This document shows positions 32,966 to 46,900 of a DNA stretch of 64,000 nt, piece by piece. This stretch comes from Branchinecta lynchi. Lineage: Eukaryota > Arthropoda > Branchiopoda > Anostraca > Branchinectidae. The notes beneath the pieces were generated by a model. The model was not told where the DNA came from. It made no database searches and saw only the letters and a program-made list of their open reading frames with translations. The stretch's first letter is position 1. Every line of letters begins with the position of its first letter. The stretch covers positions 5,518,001-5,582,000 of the forward strand of contig JAKZAP010000005.1 of NCBI GenBank assembly GCA_023053575.1, given 5' to 3'. The position numbers and the translations under genes were made by a program.

Positions 32966-33100
32966 ATAGTTGCGTTTTTGCAGATACCATGGTATCTGTT
33001 ACCACGGTAACTGGATCTGCAGTTTGTCGTTTTTGCCGTTACCGTGGTTACTCTGCAAAAACGACAATTACCGAAATCGCGCTTTTTCAAGTCATCCAAA
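32966..33100 (+). mobile_element. Partial mariner-like MITE
   Basis: It has the same start AGTTGCGTTTTTGCAGATAC as the 7255-7659 element, preceded by TA. It is truncated where stem-loop element copy C begins. Confidence 0.6.
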
Positions 33101-33102
33101 AA

Positions 33103-34154
33103 GAACAAGAGCTGGAAGCTCATATGGCACTTGCAAGGCCGGGTTAGATGGAACTGATGGAAGTGACGGTCAAAATTATTTTTTTCACTTTTCGGTTAAG
33201 ATGCGTCAAAACTTGCAAGGCTGGGTCAGAGGATGGAAGTGATGGTCAAAAGTTTTTTTTTTACTTTTCGGTTAAGATACGCACTTTAAGGGTGATTAAA
33301 ACTAATTTCTAAGCAAAACCCTTGAGTCAAAAGGATCATGTGCTCATGGCGATCGTGAAAAAGTAAATTTTGCTTAAAAGTATATTTTGTATTTTGCGGT
33401 TAAGATAAGTTCTTTGAGGGATGGTTGGATCACAGAAATGACGATGTCTAACCCAATGATGTCAAGTTTCTGATGCTCCAGCAAAAGTTTGATTGTCTAG
33501 CACATCTGGAAGTAACTTAACTCACGATCACCCGAATTCTGAACACCCCCCAACAGCCCCCCCCCCCCCCCCGGTCCAATTCTGTCACTGATGCACCTAA
33601 GACTTGTGCCTGTACTCTGTACTTATCACCAAGTTTCATCCTGATCGCTCCACTCTATGTGTGTCACAAGATTTCCGGTTCTCCCCTTCGACCCCCCCCC
33701 CCCTGCAAAGTTGTATCATCCTAGCCCACCTGGAAGTACATTAACTACGGATCGCCGGAACCCCCCTCCAACTCTCCCACAGTGTCCGAATCCGATCCAG
33801 CTCTGCCAGTTATGTATCTAGAGCTTGTGCTTGTTCTTCCCAGCAAGTTTCATCCCAATAGCTCCACTTCATGAGACACGAGGTCTTTCCAGATATCAAC
33901 TTTGATTAAGATCCGATCACCCATTCGAAAGCAATGCATGCCCCTATTTTCTGGATTCAGCCGACTCCCCCTCCCCCCAGGATGGTCGGACCAGGCAAGT
34001 GACTATTGCCAAGTTAGTTTGGTCGGGTCCCTAATACTGCCAAGTTTCATCGTCCTTGCCCTTCTGGAAGTACCCTCACTCGAGAACAGTGGACCCACAG
34101 ACCGACCGAAAACTGATCGGTATATGGCACTTGAGCGGAGCTGCAAGTGCCATA
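33103..34154 (+). repeat. TATGGCACTTG stem-loop minisatellite element, copy C
   Basis: It starts AAGAGCTGGAAGCTCATATG then GCACTTG and ends in the hairpin TATGGCACTTG...CAAGTGCCATA (34123-34154). It is directly followed by the start of another copy that fades out near 34275. Confidence 0.75.
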
Positions 34155-34720
34155 ACAAGAGCTGGAAGCTCATATGGGACTTGCAAGACTGGGTCATATG
34201 GAAGTGACCGTAATTATTTTTCTTTCACTTTTTCGGTTAAGATGCGCACTTCAAGGGTGCTAAAAATTACCGATTAAGGTTCACACAGCGCAGGTCTCGA
34301 TCTCATGAAACTCTGCCCTCGACTGGGAGTGCCATGTGTTGTTGGGGGCAAATCATCCGACGCTTCCCGTGCTTCTCCCTGTGTTTCTCTAGGTACCCAT
34401 CTGAAGCTTTGTTGACTTTTGGCTTGTCTTACGGAAAACGCCACCAACCCCGCCCTTAACCAAACGGTCAGCACCACTTCAGCGATCATACGCTTGAGAG
34501 TTCTTGCACTCTAACCACTCGGTGAGGATGGACCAGTGATGCGGCAATGAGGAAAATCGAACTCAACGAATCACAAGAAGCGAGTTAACCCGTGGAAGTC
34601 CACGTTCTGTTGACACTTAACTTTTACACTGAGAAACGGCGGTTTAGGTTTGTTGGATTGCCGCACGGCCCTGAAGGCAACAGCAGATGTACTTCTACCA
34701 ATAGGCTATCTATACCGGAT

Positions 34721-34726
34721 TTTAAT
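34721..34726 (-). promoter_or_regulatory. Possible poly(A) signal of ELYS (ATTAAA)
   Basis: On the minus strand, ATTAAA lies about 95 nt past the ELYS stop. No canonical AATAAA is closer. A weak call. Confidence 0.4.
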
Positions 34727-34818
34727 ATCATACTAAAATATGCAATACGAAAAAGGCACGACTTCAACGTTTGCGAAGAGCTCGAGATCTGCAATGATAC
34801 AGTAGGCCTACTCCATTT

Positions 34819-34921
34819 TCACTTATCTGCGCGCTTTCTGGTTATCCTGGACCTTGGTTTCATCAAAAGGACTGGCTTCTTGAGCGCTGCAGCTTCCTCC
34901 TCAGAATCGCTGTCGGTTTCC
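34819..34921 (-). CDS. AHCTF1: ELYS last coding exon
   Basis: Acceptor TTGAACTTGCAG. It encodes (R)ETDSDSEEEAAALKKPVLL then a basic tail ending RKRADK and TGA at 34819-34821. The acidic-then-basic end suits a DNA- or nucleosome-binding tail. Confidence 0.85.
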
Positions 34922-37900
34922 CTGCAAGTTCAAAATTGATTTAAAATTTAGTATTCATTCGTATACTGGACGATCAGAGGTTTTCACATTTTTGATAGAA
35001 CGGGTGCAAAATATTCTTATATATAAAAGTATGAACAACAAATGCTAATCCGAAGAAAGATGTCGAAGTGATCAAGTCGAAAGAAAGAAGGATACTGACC
35101 ACTCACACGATTACTATGACTGCAGGTGTCGAGCCTTTCACATTACCCAGAGGCAAGGAGCACAAAGCGTGGTTGGAAGCCACCCACACCTTCTAGTCTT
35201 ACAGAACCATGCCCAACATTCCGTCGCTATTCAAGTGTCCAGTCGGGACTCGAACTCGTGACTAGCGTCCTTCACAGAAAGTCCACCCCCTTTAAAGTTT
35301 AACCGAAAATGAATGGGATATGACAATATAGTGACCCATCACTTATTCACTAAAAATTGGCTTGAAGACCGGCTGAAAATACGCTATTTCGTTGTTCCGC
35401 TATTCACAAATAATCAATTTTCAAATAGTGGAATTTCCGTGTGATTTGTGGTGCCCCTATGCGCCTGTATTTTTGTTCTATGCCTTACGAGAAAGATTTA
35501 TGACTTTTTTTTTGTTCAGGCGCTAAGCAATCTTCACCAATCTCACCTCTGCCCACTGAAAAGCAGCGTTTGTGTTGAGATTGAAATTTCCCGCGTCATA
35601 GTAGAATTTTCGTTGTGGGGACGGCCGCAGATATTCTGAACGTCGTAAACGGAGAAGATAGTGAAAAATAAAGAAAACTCCCTTTGCAGAATCCAAATAC
35701 TTCACTGTACCCAATTAAATGACACACAAATAAGCTGGCTTTTCAGTTAAACTTTAATCACTGAAAAGCAGCGTTTGTGTTGAGATTGAAATTTCCCGCG
35801 TCATAGTAGACTTTTCGTTGTGGGGACGGTCGCAGATATTCTGAACGTCGTAACCGGAGAAGATAGTGGAAAATAAAGAAAACTCCCTTTGCAGAATCCA
35901 AATACTTCACTATATCCAATTAAATGACACGCAAATAAGCTGGCTTTTCATTTAAACTTTAACCACTGGGATAACCGACTTATAAGGGAAGCAAGCAGGG
36001 TTGCAGATTTGCTGATCCAGCAAAGTGTCTGCAGGAAACAGAAACAAAATCAATGGTCAAATGGCACGACGACACAGGACGTACCTCAGAGTCTTCAAGG
36101 CTGTTGCAACTGAAATCCTCCGTTTTGGTCTCGCTCCTGATGTTTCTCCATCGTCAGTGGTCCCGACAGACGACCTTAAAGAAAAGAAGAAACGACTGAA
36201 AGTGTATCCCTTTTTCATACATGTATGTTACAGTTCCAATTTTCAAAAATAACCTCCCTCTCATGTTTAGTGTTACGCACTGAGCATTCTGCAACATATA
36301 TTATCTCGGAGATTACAAGGCTGGAATTCTGGCGACTTTTCGTCTATACCGATGATGGAGGACTTGGTACTTGGTGAAGAAGGTGCGGAGGGGGGGGGGG
36401 GGGAGGAGGGCGATTGCTAGCATACCCCCCCCCTCCCACTTCCTTCTGTTGTGCACTACTTATCAAAGTCTTATTGATCGAGTTCGAGTTCCTAGACCGT
36501 AAGCTGAATTCGACATGTTTGCTTTAGAAACCATATAGTCAAACGTACAATGGAACATATCTTTTCGCCCCTATGAAACCGAATACCTCTGCTGATGCTG
36601 GGGGGGGGGGGGGGGAGATCAACGGCATCTTAATCCATGCTAAAATTAAAGCGCAAGCAAAGCCGTCGACCAGTACTTACTTTTTTCGAGATACTCGTTT
36701 CTTCTTTGGCTCTTCGGTCGTCTTGGAGACTGGTGGCTCTGTCAGAAAATAATTCACTATTAGCAAACAGAAGCTGCATCTTCAACTACACCTAAAACAC
36801 AGAACGGGCTCACCCAGCTGGAGGACTTAACCTGTATGACTGAGAATGGGGAAACCGTTAACATACGATAGGAATTTCTATTGTGAACCCTACTGTACCT
36901 TTTCTAAAGCAAATCCTAACACCAGACAGCATTATTCACAACTAAGACAAACTGAACCGACTCTTTATGACAAAGAGTGTACTTTTTTTCATTTACTGAC
37001 TGCCTCGGATTTCTAGAGGTTTTATGCCCCAGCCAAGGAGAAACGGGATTACGAAACGTACTTGAGGTGGAGATTCCTTCAGAACAAATTCAAGTTCAAA
37101 TTAGCGTGAAGGAAGATTGTCTACCAGTAGGATGCGAAGGAACTATTAGGGTCAGGCTGGAGTGCTACGTGGTTCTTACTTTTGTCACTGGGAAAAGAGA
37201 TGAGTACATTTTCCACTGAACGGGCAAATGTCACGAAACAGAAGACCTGAGGAAGAAATTTCTGGGGAAAGGGCGTAGGGGGGAGGAATAAATTAAGCAA
37301 ATACTTGGAAGTAAAAGTTCTATAGGGATATACAAAGTTGGGAAGATTCGTTAAGGTGGCCGTGAGTCACGGGGATGGTGAGGTTATGGTTTGGTTTTGG
37401 TGTTCACATGGTCCTTTGAACACAGGGGTGCTAAATGCTTTCCTTTTCCTGATTTTCTCGAATGGATCTAGTTTGGGCTTGCCCACACGGGTGACTTCAA
37501 ATCGGCCCATTAGATGACACGCACGCTTGTATTAGTTTGAAGGATGACGCGACTTCACACTACAGCCTTTCCAAATGCTAGCATGCTTAGACTCAACTCT
37601 TTCAATTGCTTCGAAGTGAGGATTAAGGTAAAGCTGAACGACCTGTAGCTCTGGGCAAGGACTCGATGGTGTGAATGCAATAAGCTCGCGGATTCTGAAT
37701 GAATGAATGATTTATAAACGCAGTGCCCAAGGGCGTAAGTGCAGTAGAAAAGGACAAAGAAATATAAAGCAACTGTAAAACACTTAACAAATATTTTCCA
37801 TAAAGATTAACTAATTTAGAATCACATTGATGGGATCGTGGACAGGTAAGTTTCCGATCGGAGAACACGAATTAGAGGAGAGGGCTTCAAGCGTCAACAA

Positions 37901-40900
37901 TCAACGATTTTGCTATTCTCCAACCTGTTGTGTAATGTGGCATTGCGAGTTTCTACACATTCGTCTTTCTTTCAGTCAGCATTAAGCCGGCCTAAAGTAT
38001 CACGCAGTAGAAACCAACATTCCTCGTTCTCCAAGATCGCTGATTCCTTTGAAAGAACGCTCGTTTCACACCAAATCTAAAGTCGCTCCAGCCCAGAGCA
38101 GAGTAACACTAGGGAGTAGCGGCAATACTGAATTTGGAATTTGAAAAAAAAAAATTAAATCATTTCATTAAAGCGATTTCTTTTTTGTTTTATAAGTTTT
38201 TGGCAAAATGGTCGCCGAATGAGTCTTTCGTGTAAATTGTGGTAGATAAGTTTTGTATCGATTGATGACTTTGTTTATGAATTGTGTTGCAAATATTATC
38301 GAACTGACAAATTGATTCGAGTGTTTAGTCATGTTTGGACGTAGAAGTCAAATTCGGCGTTCACGCTGTGAAAGTTACTTTTTAGAATTAAAAATCTACT
38401 CTACTCTACCTATGCTTTTCATGCTTTGCAAACGGGCCATACTCATAGCGTCGCCCACTACGTTTGCGCCATTTAAAGCGAAACAAACTTTCGGGTTCAG
38501 AAATTTCTAGTAAAGCAAAGATGCGGTCTGCACACACCAAGAAAACAACAGCGGCTGTATCATTTGTTTGCAACGTTCAGGATGTGAAGTTATCGGAGCC
38601 GGCACTGGTGAAAGACTGACTGAGTTTCAGTAGGAACGTTCTATATCGGTACTGGAGCTAGTGTCCATGCTATTCGAGTGTGTGTCAGTCTTGTCAAGTC
38701 TTGGCGCTACTCCCTCGTCTGATTTTGCTATGCTCCACCCACTGCACTCGCAGGAGACAACTCGCCAAGAGGCCAAGAAGCTTCCAGGAAAGCAGACCTT
38801 TGCAGATGGAGACAAGAAATTCGACGTTTTCGAAACAAGAGATAGTTGAGTGGTATTATTACCACAGGAACTTCAAAGAAGACGAGGTTCCACACTCGCT
38901 GCGTTTCACTTCTACTCATCTTCGATAAGGCCAACAAAAGCAGGACTTACCTTCAGTTGTTGCTTCATGGATAGTCGATAATCCGACAGCAGCCGAAACG
39001 CGAGATCGCCGCTTGCCCCGCTGTGAAGAAACAGAGTTTTATCTTGAGGACCTTGAGGTACAGTAGGACAAATTCATAAGACTCTGCGATGCTCGTCTTC
39101 CTTAAGCCTCTTTCACATTGACGCGTTGAGCCTTTCACACTAAGCTACGTAACCTCTGTGTCGTGCTTGCGCGTCGACGCAATGCAGAGCTTACGCAGAC
39201 AAATAAAACGCAAAGCAAGAACAGAACCAAGTTCTATTCTTGCCATGCGTCGACGCGTACGCATCAGATTAGTAGAAATGGAAGTTTTTGAAAAAAAAAA
39301 AAAAATGCTGATGGTGAAGAAAAACTTGCTACTAGTGAAAGAAATTAAAATTTAGCAGAAGAAACCGAGAAAGGAAAATGTAAATGAGCATCCAGCGAGA
39401 AAGCTTCTTGCGCAGGTGTGAAAGATACTCTGCACAGCCTGTATGCAACGCAAGATAAACGCATACGCAACCCATCGCAACGACGCGTCAATGTGAAAGC
39501 GTCTTTAATGTACGTGCACATGACGTGCCCAAGCAATCGATTTTCGCAGCCACATGCGAACCTTCGCTCCGACATTTGGATGCGTTGCATCAAGAACAAA
39601 CAATCACAAGAGCCTCGTCTCGCTATCGCTGTAATACGGCCATGCGGCGTGGAATATATTCTCATACCCTACCCGACGCAAACGAGCGGAGGCAGGAGCT
39701 AAGCACAGCATTATAATTTGTTACCTCTAGAAACAGCTAAGAAGACCGCCAAGAAGAAATGTCCTTTTACTGACATCCTCTGAGTCGTCCTTTCCAGCTG
39801 ATTGGTTGTCTACCACTGTGACGTCACGACTGACTCGCTGCAGACCGAATTTTTCACGCCTGCAGACATCCTACAGTTTTTCATCTAGTATGCGCAGCGG
39901 CGAAGAGAGGAGTAGACGGGCATCAACTCCAAACTCACAGCAAGTACCTTTAGCTCAGCTCAGTTTTATCGGGGTATCCATAGTCGCTGCATGGGACCAA
40001 AGACGGAGGTTCTATTGGATTATTTGTTCTTGATTGCACGCAGGTTTCCCCACAGTGATGCAGATTTTGCGTACATTTCATCCCATGCAAATGCGCCCGT
40101 TTTGTTGAATCTCGTCAAAAAAAACAGAAAGCCATGGGGAAGAGGCTTGATGAAACAAATCTGACCAAACCATTGGAGAGGTCTGGGCAGGAGAGAAATC
40201 TCACTAGTCGCGAGTCATTCCAGAAGAGCAAATTACAAAAGTAAAGCTAAGGTTCATCGCACTAAGGTTCGAGCGTGGGTTGTGGATTTCGTCTACTTCG
40301 AACTGAGGCTACACTATTTAATCAAAATAAAAAGCTAATGACTTACTATATGCGATTTTGGCCGCCTGCTTTAACTAGCACTGTTTCTTTTTAGCCATAA
40401 AGGGGTAAATCACTTTTCCGGTTCACAAAAAACCTAACATCATCAACCGCTTATCTCTGATCACGATAACTTCCGGAAGGATTTGAGTTGAAGTTCTCAT
40501 ACAGGCTCTGCCATTCAACATTTATGAGTAGGGGAGCGAAAGCGAGGGAATTTCCCTATCAAATTCAGTAAAAGGTCGCTTTAGGGGTGACAAAAAAAAA
40601 ATATGACAGCGCTACGGAAGAAGTTCTGCTTCTTTTAACACTTCTCCAAATTTAGATCATCCTGGTTTTGTTTTTTACCCTAAAAAATGTCAAATGCCGG
40701 AACGAAAAAAAAAACAAAAAAACTTGACATCAGCTAAGAATCAAGTGTTTCAGCTTTCTTTTGACATGAAGAATGAAATCAAAGTCCCTTGGTGCGATCT
40801 GTTATTTCTTTTTGAATAATCTTTGTCTCCTGTTGGAATATTTTCGTCGGACGGCGCCAAACTGGCGGAGAAAGGGTGCAGAATAAACTGTGCAACAAAG

Positions 40901-43900
40901 AGCAAAAAATTCAAAAGAATAGCGGTTCGGGCTTTCAGCTATCGGATAAATAATAATATAATTATAAAAATACAAATTTTTGGTATATATTTTTTTGGTG
41001 TGAGATAGAGTGAGAAGTGTGATGGCATCCGTTTCTTATGGGTTTGTTTGTTTATCCCGTTTGTCGCCCGGCTTTCGAGCCAGTCTCCCTGCTGGGGACG
41101 TTATGTGAATATTGTTAAATATGTATGTTTAAATAATAAAAGAACTTGAACGTGTTTGTTCTTCGCTTCTTAAAGGACCAGTCTTACCTATAATACTAAC
41201 ACAACCTACTTCCATAATCACTCCATATATTTCTAAACCCGGAGACCCCAATTTCATACGGTACATTCTAACCCTTCTAACGAAACCACGCTGATTTTCT
41301 CACTGGCCGTGTTTTTCTACTTTTGATCTGTATCACGCTGTCGACGGTTGTCCACGAGAAGTTTTTTCATAAGAAAAACCGGATATGTAAATTGTTTCCG
41401 TTTTCGCTACGGGTTTCCGAAAAGGCTTAAAACAGCAAAAAAACGTGGGTTATTTGTTGAAAGCATGGCCTCGTTATAAAGTATTCAGATATTTTAACGT
41501 TTTAACGTTTTTAAGTTGAAGAGTAAGTAGTGCGAGGGGTCCTTTAAATTTCTGTTTCCGCTCACTCCTGCGCACGGATATTTGCTAGGTTTGATTTTCA
41601 TCTTATTCTTCGGCACCATTCAAAGTAAGGCAACGTTCAAATAAGCACACCTCTACTGTACGGCGTAGGAACGACAGGAAAAAAACTGCCAGGATTCGTG
41701 GGGTGGTGATCGCGCTGGGTGTATAAGGATTACTCAGTTTAGCTTTCAGCTCCACTTAAAATAGCGTGCGATAAGGGACAGCGAGCTGCACAGATAATCG
41801 CCATACAAAATATTTGAAAAGAAACAAAACAAACCTTTTGAGCTGGCTTTTCCTCTGCCTCTTCGACCTCATCGTGCGACGACACTGCAAGGGACCTACA
41901 ATATATTTAATGTCATTGCCAGCGGAGGACGTCTTCCTAGGAGCCCAAATCCGGAAGGGGGCCTAAGTGGTAATTATGAGCGTAAAAGAATATAGTTGGT
42001 ACTTGTCTGCTTAACGATCGAGGCCCCGACATAGTGGCTCTGCATCTTTTTGTCCTGGTCTGATCTTAGCCTTGACACAACATACTTGAGTATTTCGTCT
42101 ATTGCAAGTTTCTTATTTAAACGTCAGCGTCACTACTATGTACATCTCGTCATCCTGGTCATCGAGTACATGATGTTTTTCATGAATATTTCACGTCGAG
42201 TTAGAAATTTTGCCTAAACTTAGTGTGTTTATACTGTTATTTAGCTTGTGTTGTTTTTCGTTGTTCTCTTTACTCCGCTATCACATTGTGTATTTGGCGG
42301 GTTGCACATTAAATATATATATATATTTGTTTGCATGAACAAAAAATTGTTCTTCACTTCTAACCCTTGTCATCTATATACAGCCCACAACTCGTACTCA
42401 AACCCATTCAAACAAAGATAAATTAACTAATTAGCCATTACATGAAAATAAAAATATGTAAACTCGTTTCTGCGGTACTTTCTTCGTTCGTTTAATAGTT
42501 CTTGTCTTGCTTATTTGATATTATTTCTCATTGAACACTTTTTTTTTTTGTTTTTTTTTAAGTTTCACGTTGACTTACTTTTCTGAGCATTCTTTGCTAT
42601 TTAGGTCAATATACGATATATATACTTATACATATGTAGGGATATAATATATATAGGAGAAGGGCCACGATCTGCATGGCACAGGTTCGTCTTTTTTTTA
42701 TTTTAAGACGAATCATCGTTCGGAAAATTCTGAAAGTATGGCTAGGACTATCTCAGTTATTGCGATGCGGATGTTTTGATTGTAGCTTTAAAAAGTAAAC
42801 AATCTTGTAATGTGAGATTAGTCGGGAAATTCCTAAGGATTGGTTTGAGCCACCGTGATTTATTTAATTAATAGTTATTATTTTTTCTTTCTCCGTTGTT
42901 AGTGCTTATGCTTATTCAAACCAATGTCAACACTATGTGTTTTAGCGATGGCTTTCGTATAAATATATTCTATTCTATTCATAACAGTAATTTTTCAAGT
43001 TCTAGTTTGCATTCGATCTTGCAGTGTGAAATAAAAATAAATAGCTTGTTTTGTCATCAAGTAGCCATTTTCTTTCACAAATATTCCCTCAGCCCAAGCT
43101 GACTGCGAATCATATTCGATGGTGCAAAACGGATACGTCAGCTGACGTATCCGTATCCGTCAGTTGACGTATCCGTATCCGTCAGTTGACGTATCCGTTT
43201 TGCACCATCAAATATCATTTTCTTTCAGCTCTGTTTCTTAATTATGAATTGTTTCCAGCTATTCTATTACTTCAGATTTTTTCTAAAAATCAATCTTACT
43301 TATGATTCTAATTTTCATAATATTTCTGCACCCTACAGAATTTTACATGTCCTGTAATCCGCAACCTAACACGGAAGATGTATTTAGTTTGGATACAGTG
43401 TAACATAATAATGTTAAATCTGGCTTTTCCGTCATGTCAGTAATGTCTGATATGACTAAATTACTTTTCTGAAACATAAACTTTAATTTTACACTCTTAG
43501 ACATTACAAGAGCACCTGAAAGATGGCTCTCCATTGGTCCTAGTACCGAGATAGCGATATGCCGAACGTGGACCAATTTATGCCGATCTTGGACAGCGCT
43601 GGGCCAGGCAGGGAATAATTTGACAATCCCGTGCATTTCGTGTTATCAGAATTTTGGGAATAAATGAATTCTCATGAAGAAACAACACTAAATCGCTAAA
43701 ATTCATAGACATACTGATGTGTCCCGCAGAAATATTAATCCAAAAAAGGGCCGAACTTGGGCCCTTCCCGCTACCCGTTTAAAGTACAGAAATCAATGGC
43801 CCAACAGGATTTGGACTTGGACTTACCGAAGTCTGCCAATTCTTCTCTTTGGTAGGGCATCATCTGACATTTCTGAAGCCGAATCGGTAGCTTTGGCCTC

Positions 43901-46900
43901 TGAAAAGAAAAAGTTGTGTACAGGAACGACCGAGAGCGCACTGTTGTTGCAGAACTTGCGCAGACGAACAGCTCATAAGCAATCCAATGTTTCCCAATGT
44001 TCTAAAAGAAGAGCTGGAAGCTCATATGGCACTTGCAAGGCCAGGTTAGATGGAAGTGATGGTCAAAAGTATTTTTTTCGCTTTTCGGATAAGATGCGCT
44101 AAACTTGCAAGGCCGGGTCAAAGGATGGAAGTGATGGTCAAAGGTTTTTTTTTCGCTTTTCAGTTACGATGCGCACTTTCTGTTGCTTAAAAATAATTTC
44201 TAAGCAAAACTCTTGAGGCAAAAAGGATCCTGTGCTCATGGGAATCGTGAAAAATTAAATTTTGCTTAAAAGTATTTTTTGTATTTTGCTGTTAAGATGG
44301 GTTCTTTAAAGAATGGTCGGATCGGAGAAGTCATGATGTCTGACCCAATGATGTCAAGTTTCTAATGCTCCAGCAAAGTTTTATCATCCTAGCACATCTG
44401 GGTGTACCTTAACTCACGATCACCGGAATTTCGGACACCCCCACCCCCTCGGTACTCAAATCCGGTCCGATTCTGTCACTGATGCACCTAGGATCCCACC
44501 AAGTTTCATCCTGATCGCTCCACTCTATGCGTATCACAAGATTTCTGGTTCTCCCCCCCCCCCCCAGAGAGTTCTTTTAAGATATCAAGTTTCATTAAGA
44601 TCCGATCACCCCAGTTATGCATGCCCATATTTTCTAGATTCCGAAACCTCCCCCTCCCCCCACGATGGTCGGATCGGGCAAGTGACTAATTCCAAGTTAG
44701 TTTGGTCGGGTCCCTAATACGCCTGCCTGTTAGGGAAGTACCCTAACTCGCAAACACCGAACTGACCGACCGACCGACCAACCGACGGAAAAGTGATCGG
44801 TTTATGGCACTTGTCCGGAAGGCAAGTGCCATAAAAACAGGTAAGAACCTGCAGAAGAGTGAAAGAAATCTAGTTTACTGGGATTAGGCCTTCAAACTAA
44901 CACCTCAAAGTCGATGAGAACGAAAAGGATACCAAGGACTTGGCGTACTACTGACTGCAAACTGTGGCACCTAGGTCGACTAGAAAGTGGCATTACCTTC
45001 ACGTTTTCCAGCGCCTTTTCTTGTTGATCTAGGGGTGCTCGGAGGCAGCTCGGAGGGAACAGCGGGCTCAGCGCTAGAAGCGCGCATGCTACGTCTGGGC
45101 CTTGTTGGCTCGGCTGACTGGCTTCTTCCCTCATGGTCTGCGAAGAGATCTGGACTTACTGACATCCTACTCCGGCTCCGCAAAGTCATCGATAAGGACA
45201 GGGGCTCAGGTGAGGCAGGCTCTTGGGAACTGATACTCCTGGCTCTTCGAGTCTTGGATGGTGTGACATTGACTTCTTCTGAAAGAGCTGCTTTCTTTGA
45301 AGGTGTCTGTCTCCTCGATGGTTTATTTACTTGGTCAACATCAGGCGGAGTTTCCGGCAGTTCTATTTCCTTTGCTTTCCCGGATTCTTCAGATGTTTCT
45401 ATGTCTCTCTGATTTGAAAGCCTGCGGGTCCTCATTCGTTTCGCTGGCTGAGCAGCGATTGACTCAGACACAGACTTCCTCTTGGGCTTAGACTGGCTAC
45501 GGACTTCCGGAGCAATCTCCTCCGACAATTCAGACTGGTCGATGACAGTCGGTCTCTCTGATGGCTTTTCTTTACTTTTGTCTTCCTGCGATGCTTTGTC
45601 TGTTCCTTCAAGGTCGTCCTTAGTCGCGTTGGCTGCGATATTAACCAGCGTTTGATTCACTTGAGGTGGATCTTCTGGACTGCTAACATGATTATCTCCT
45701 ACTGAAGATATTTCGAGTGTGAAATCCTCTTTACCTTCTTCCGTTCGCGGAGTGATAATGTCCGTGAGTTCAGTTTGGACGGCAGTAATAGAAACAGATG
45801 TGGTGGATGTGGTCGTTATGTCAACGCTTGCAGCTGTCGATAATATCTCTTCAACGACTGACTCAGCAATCTCATTAGCACCGGGCTGGCTCTCCTCCAT
45901 CTCACCAGTAGGACTGCAGGGCAAGTTAACGGCGTCAGCTTGCGGCAAAGGTGTTGCCGATGGCTCCATTTCTTCCTTCTGGCTGGGCATTGGCGTTTTA
46001 GTGACATGTTCATCCTCTGGAACAGACACCGTAACTTCCCTCTCGCTCGTGTTCATTGTGTCAGTCGTGCTAGATTTTTCTGTATCTCTTTCCTCATGTT
46101 CGACTTCTGGAGATGGCTGATCCACTCCCATCGAAACTTCTTCAGTTGAGCTGGTTTCGATCTCTGATACCTTTCCGGTGGATTCAACATCGAGTTTTCC
46201 TGGTGGATTGACAGGAGGCAACTCGACTGGGCTGCTGAAGACGTGATCCTCACCTAAGGAGACTTCCAGGCACATACCTTCTTCAACTTCTTCAATATAA
46301 GGAGCAGTGGCGTTCGCAGCGTCTGGCTGGGTAGAAGTAACGGAAACAGACGATGTTGATAGCGTCGATGTTTCAACAGAGTCAGATGTCAACAACAGCT
46401 CTCCAGTAACTGAGTCAGCTGCAGCCGACTGGCTGGGGTCGGTTCCATTACTAGGGCTCGAAGGCAAACGATCCGCCTCAGCTTCTGGTGAGCGTTTTGT
46501 CGACTTTTTATTTTCTTCTGTGTCTTCGTCCGAACTGGGCCAGTCGTCCTTGAAAGCGCGGAAGACGGAACGGGTTTTCCTCGGCTTCGGTGTCGGTAAG
46601 AAAACACGCTCCTCTTCAGGGCTCTGTGGGATTACAATCTGAGAAAGTCTTCGATATTTCGCCATACTTTTAGCGAACGACACTTTGGGGGAGGAGGGGA
46701 CTTTGCTACGCCTTCCCCACCGCTTTGCTCCCGATCCACCATCACCAGAAGCTAATGAATCTTCCAATGTTGTTGTTTCAGAGGAAGTCTCTCTAGGCTC
46801 AGAGATAACTGATTCCTCCGGTAATGTTTCATTACTTATTTCCCCCTTTTCAGTCTTTTGGAGAGCTGACTGTCGTTGTCCCTCAGAATCGCGAGTATCT

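Larger units (their letters stand above)
25267..34818. other. NDUFA10 upstream region and intergenic DNA to the ELYS 3' end
   Basis: It holds a tandemly duplicated segment with nested transposons (25337-28487), a CAGGGG-ended element (28973-30668) and GGGATCCC-ended copy 2 (30903-32316). It also holds a partial mariner-like MITE (32966-33100), stem-loop copy C plus a truncated neighbour (33103-34275) and a possible poly(A) signal for ELYS. The NDUFA10 promoter and first exon should be here but cannot be pinpointed. Confidence 0.6.

Noticed and set aside
34480..34535. tRNA-like A box (ACCGAGTGGTTAGAGTGC on the minus strand)
   Set aside because: There is no B box at the right distance and no cloverleaf. 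The nearest GATCGAGAC is about 200 bp away. At most a SINE fragment.
35225..35260. tRNA gene suggested by the B-box-like GAGTTCGAGTCCC
   Set aside because: No A box or acceptor stem upstream. Best seen as a tRNA-derived SINE remnant.
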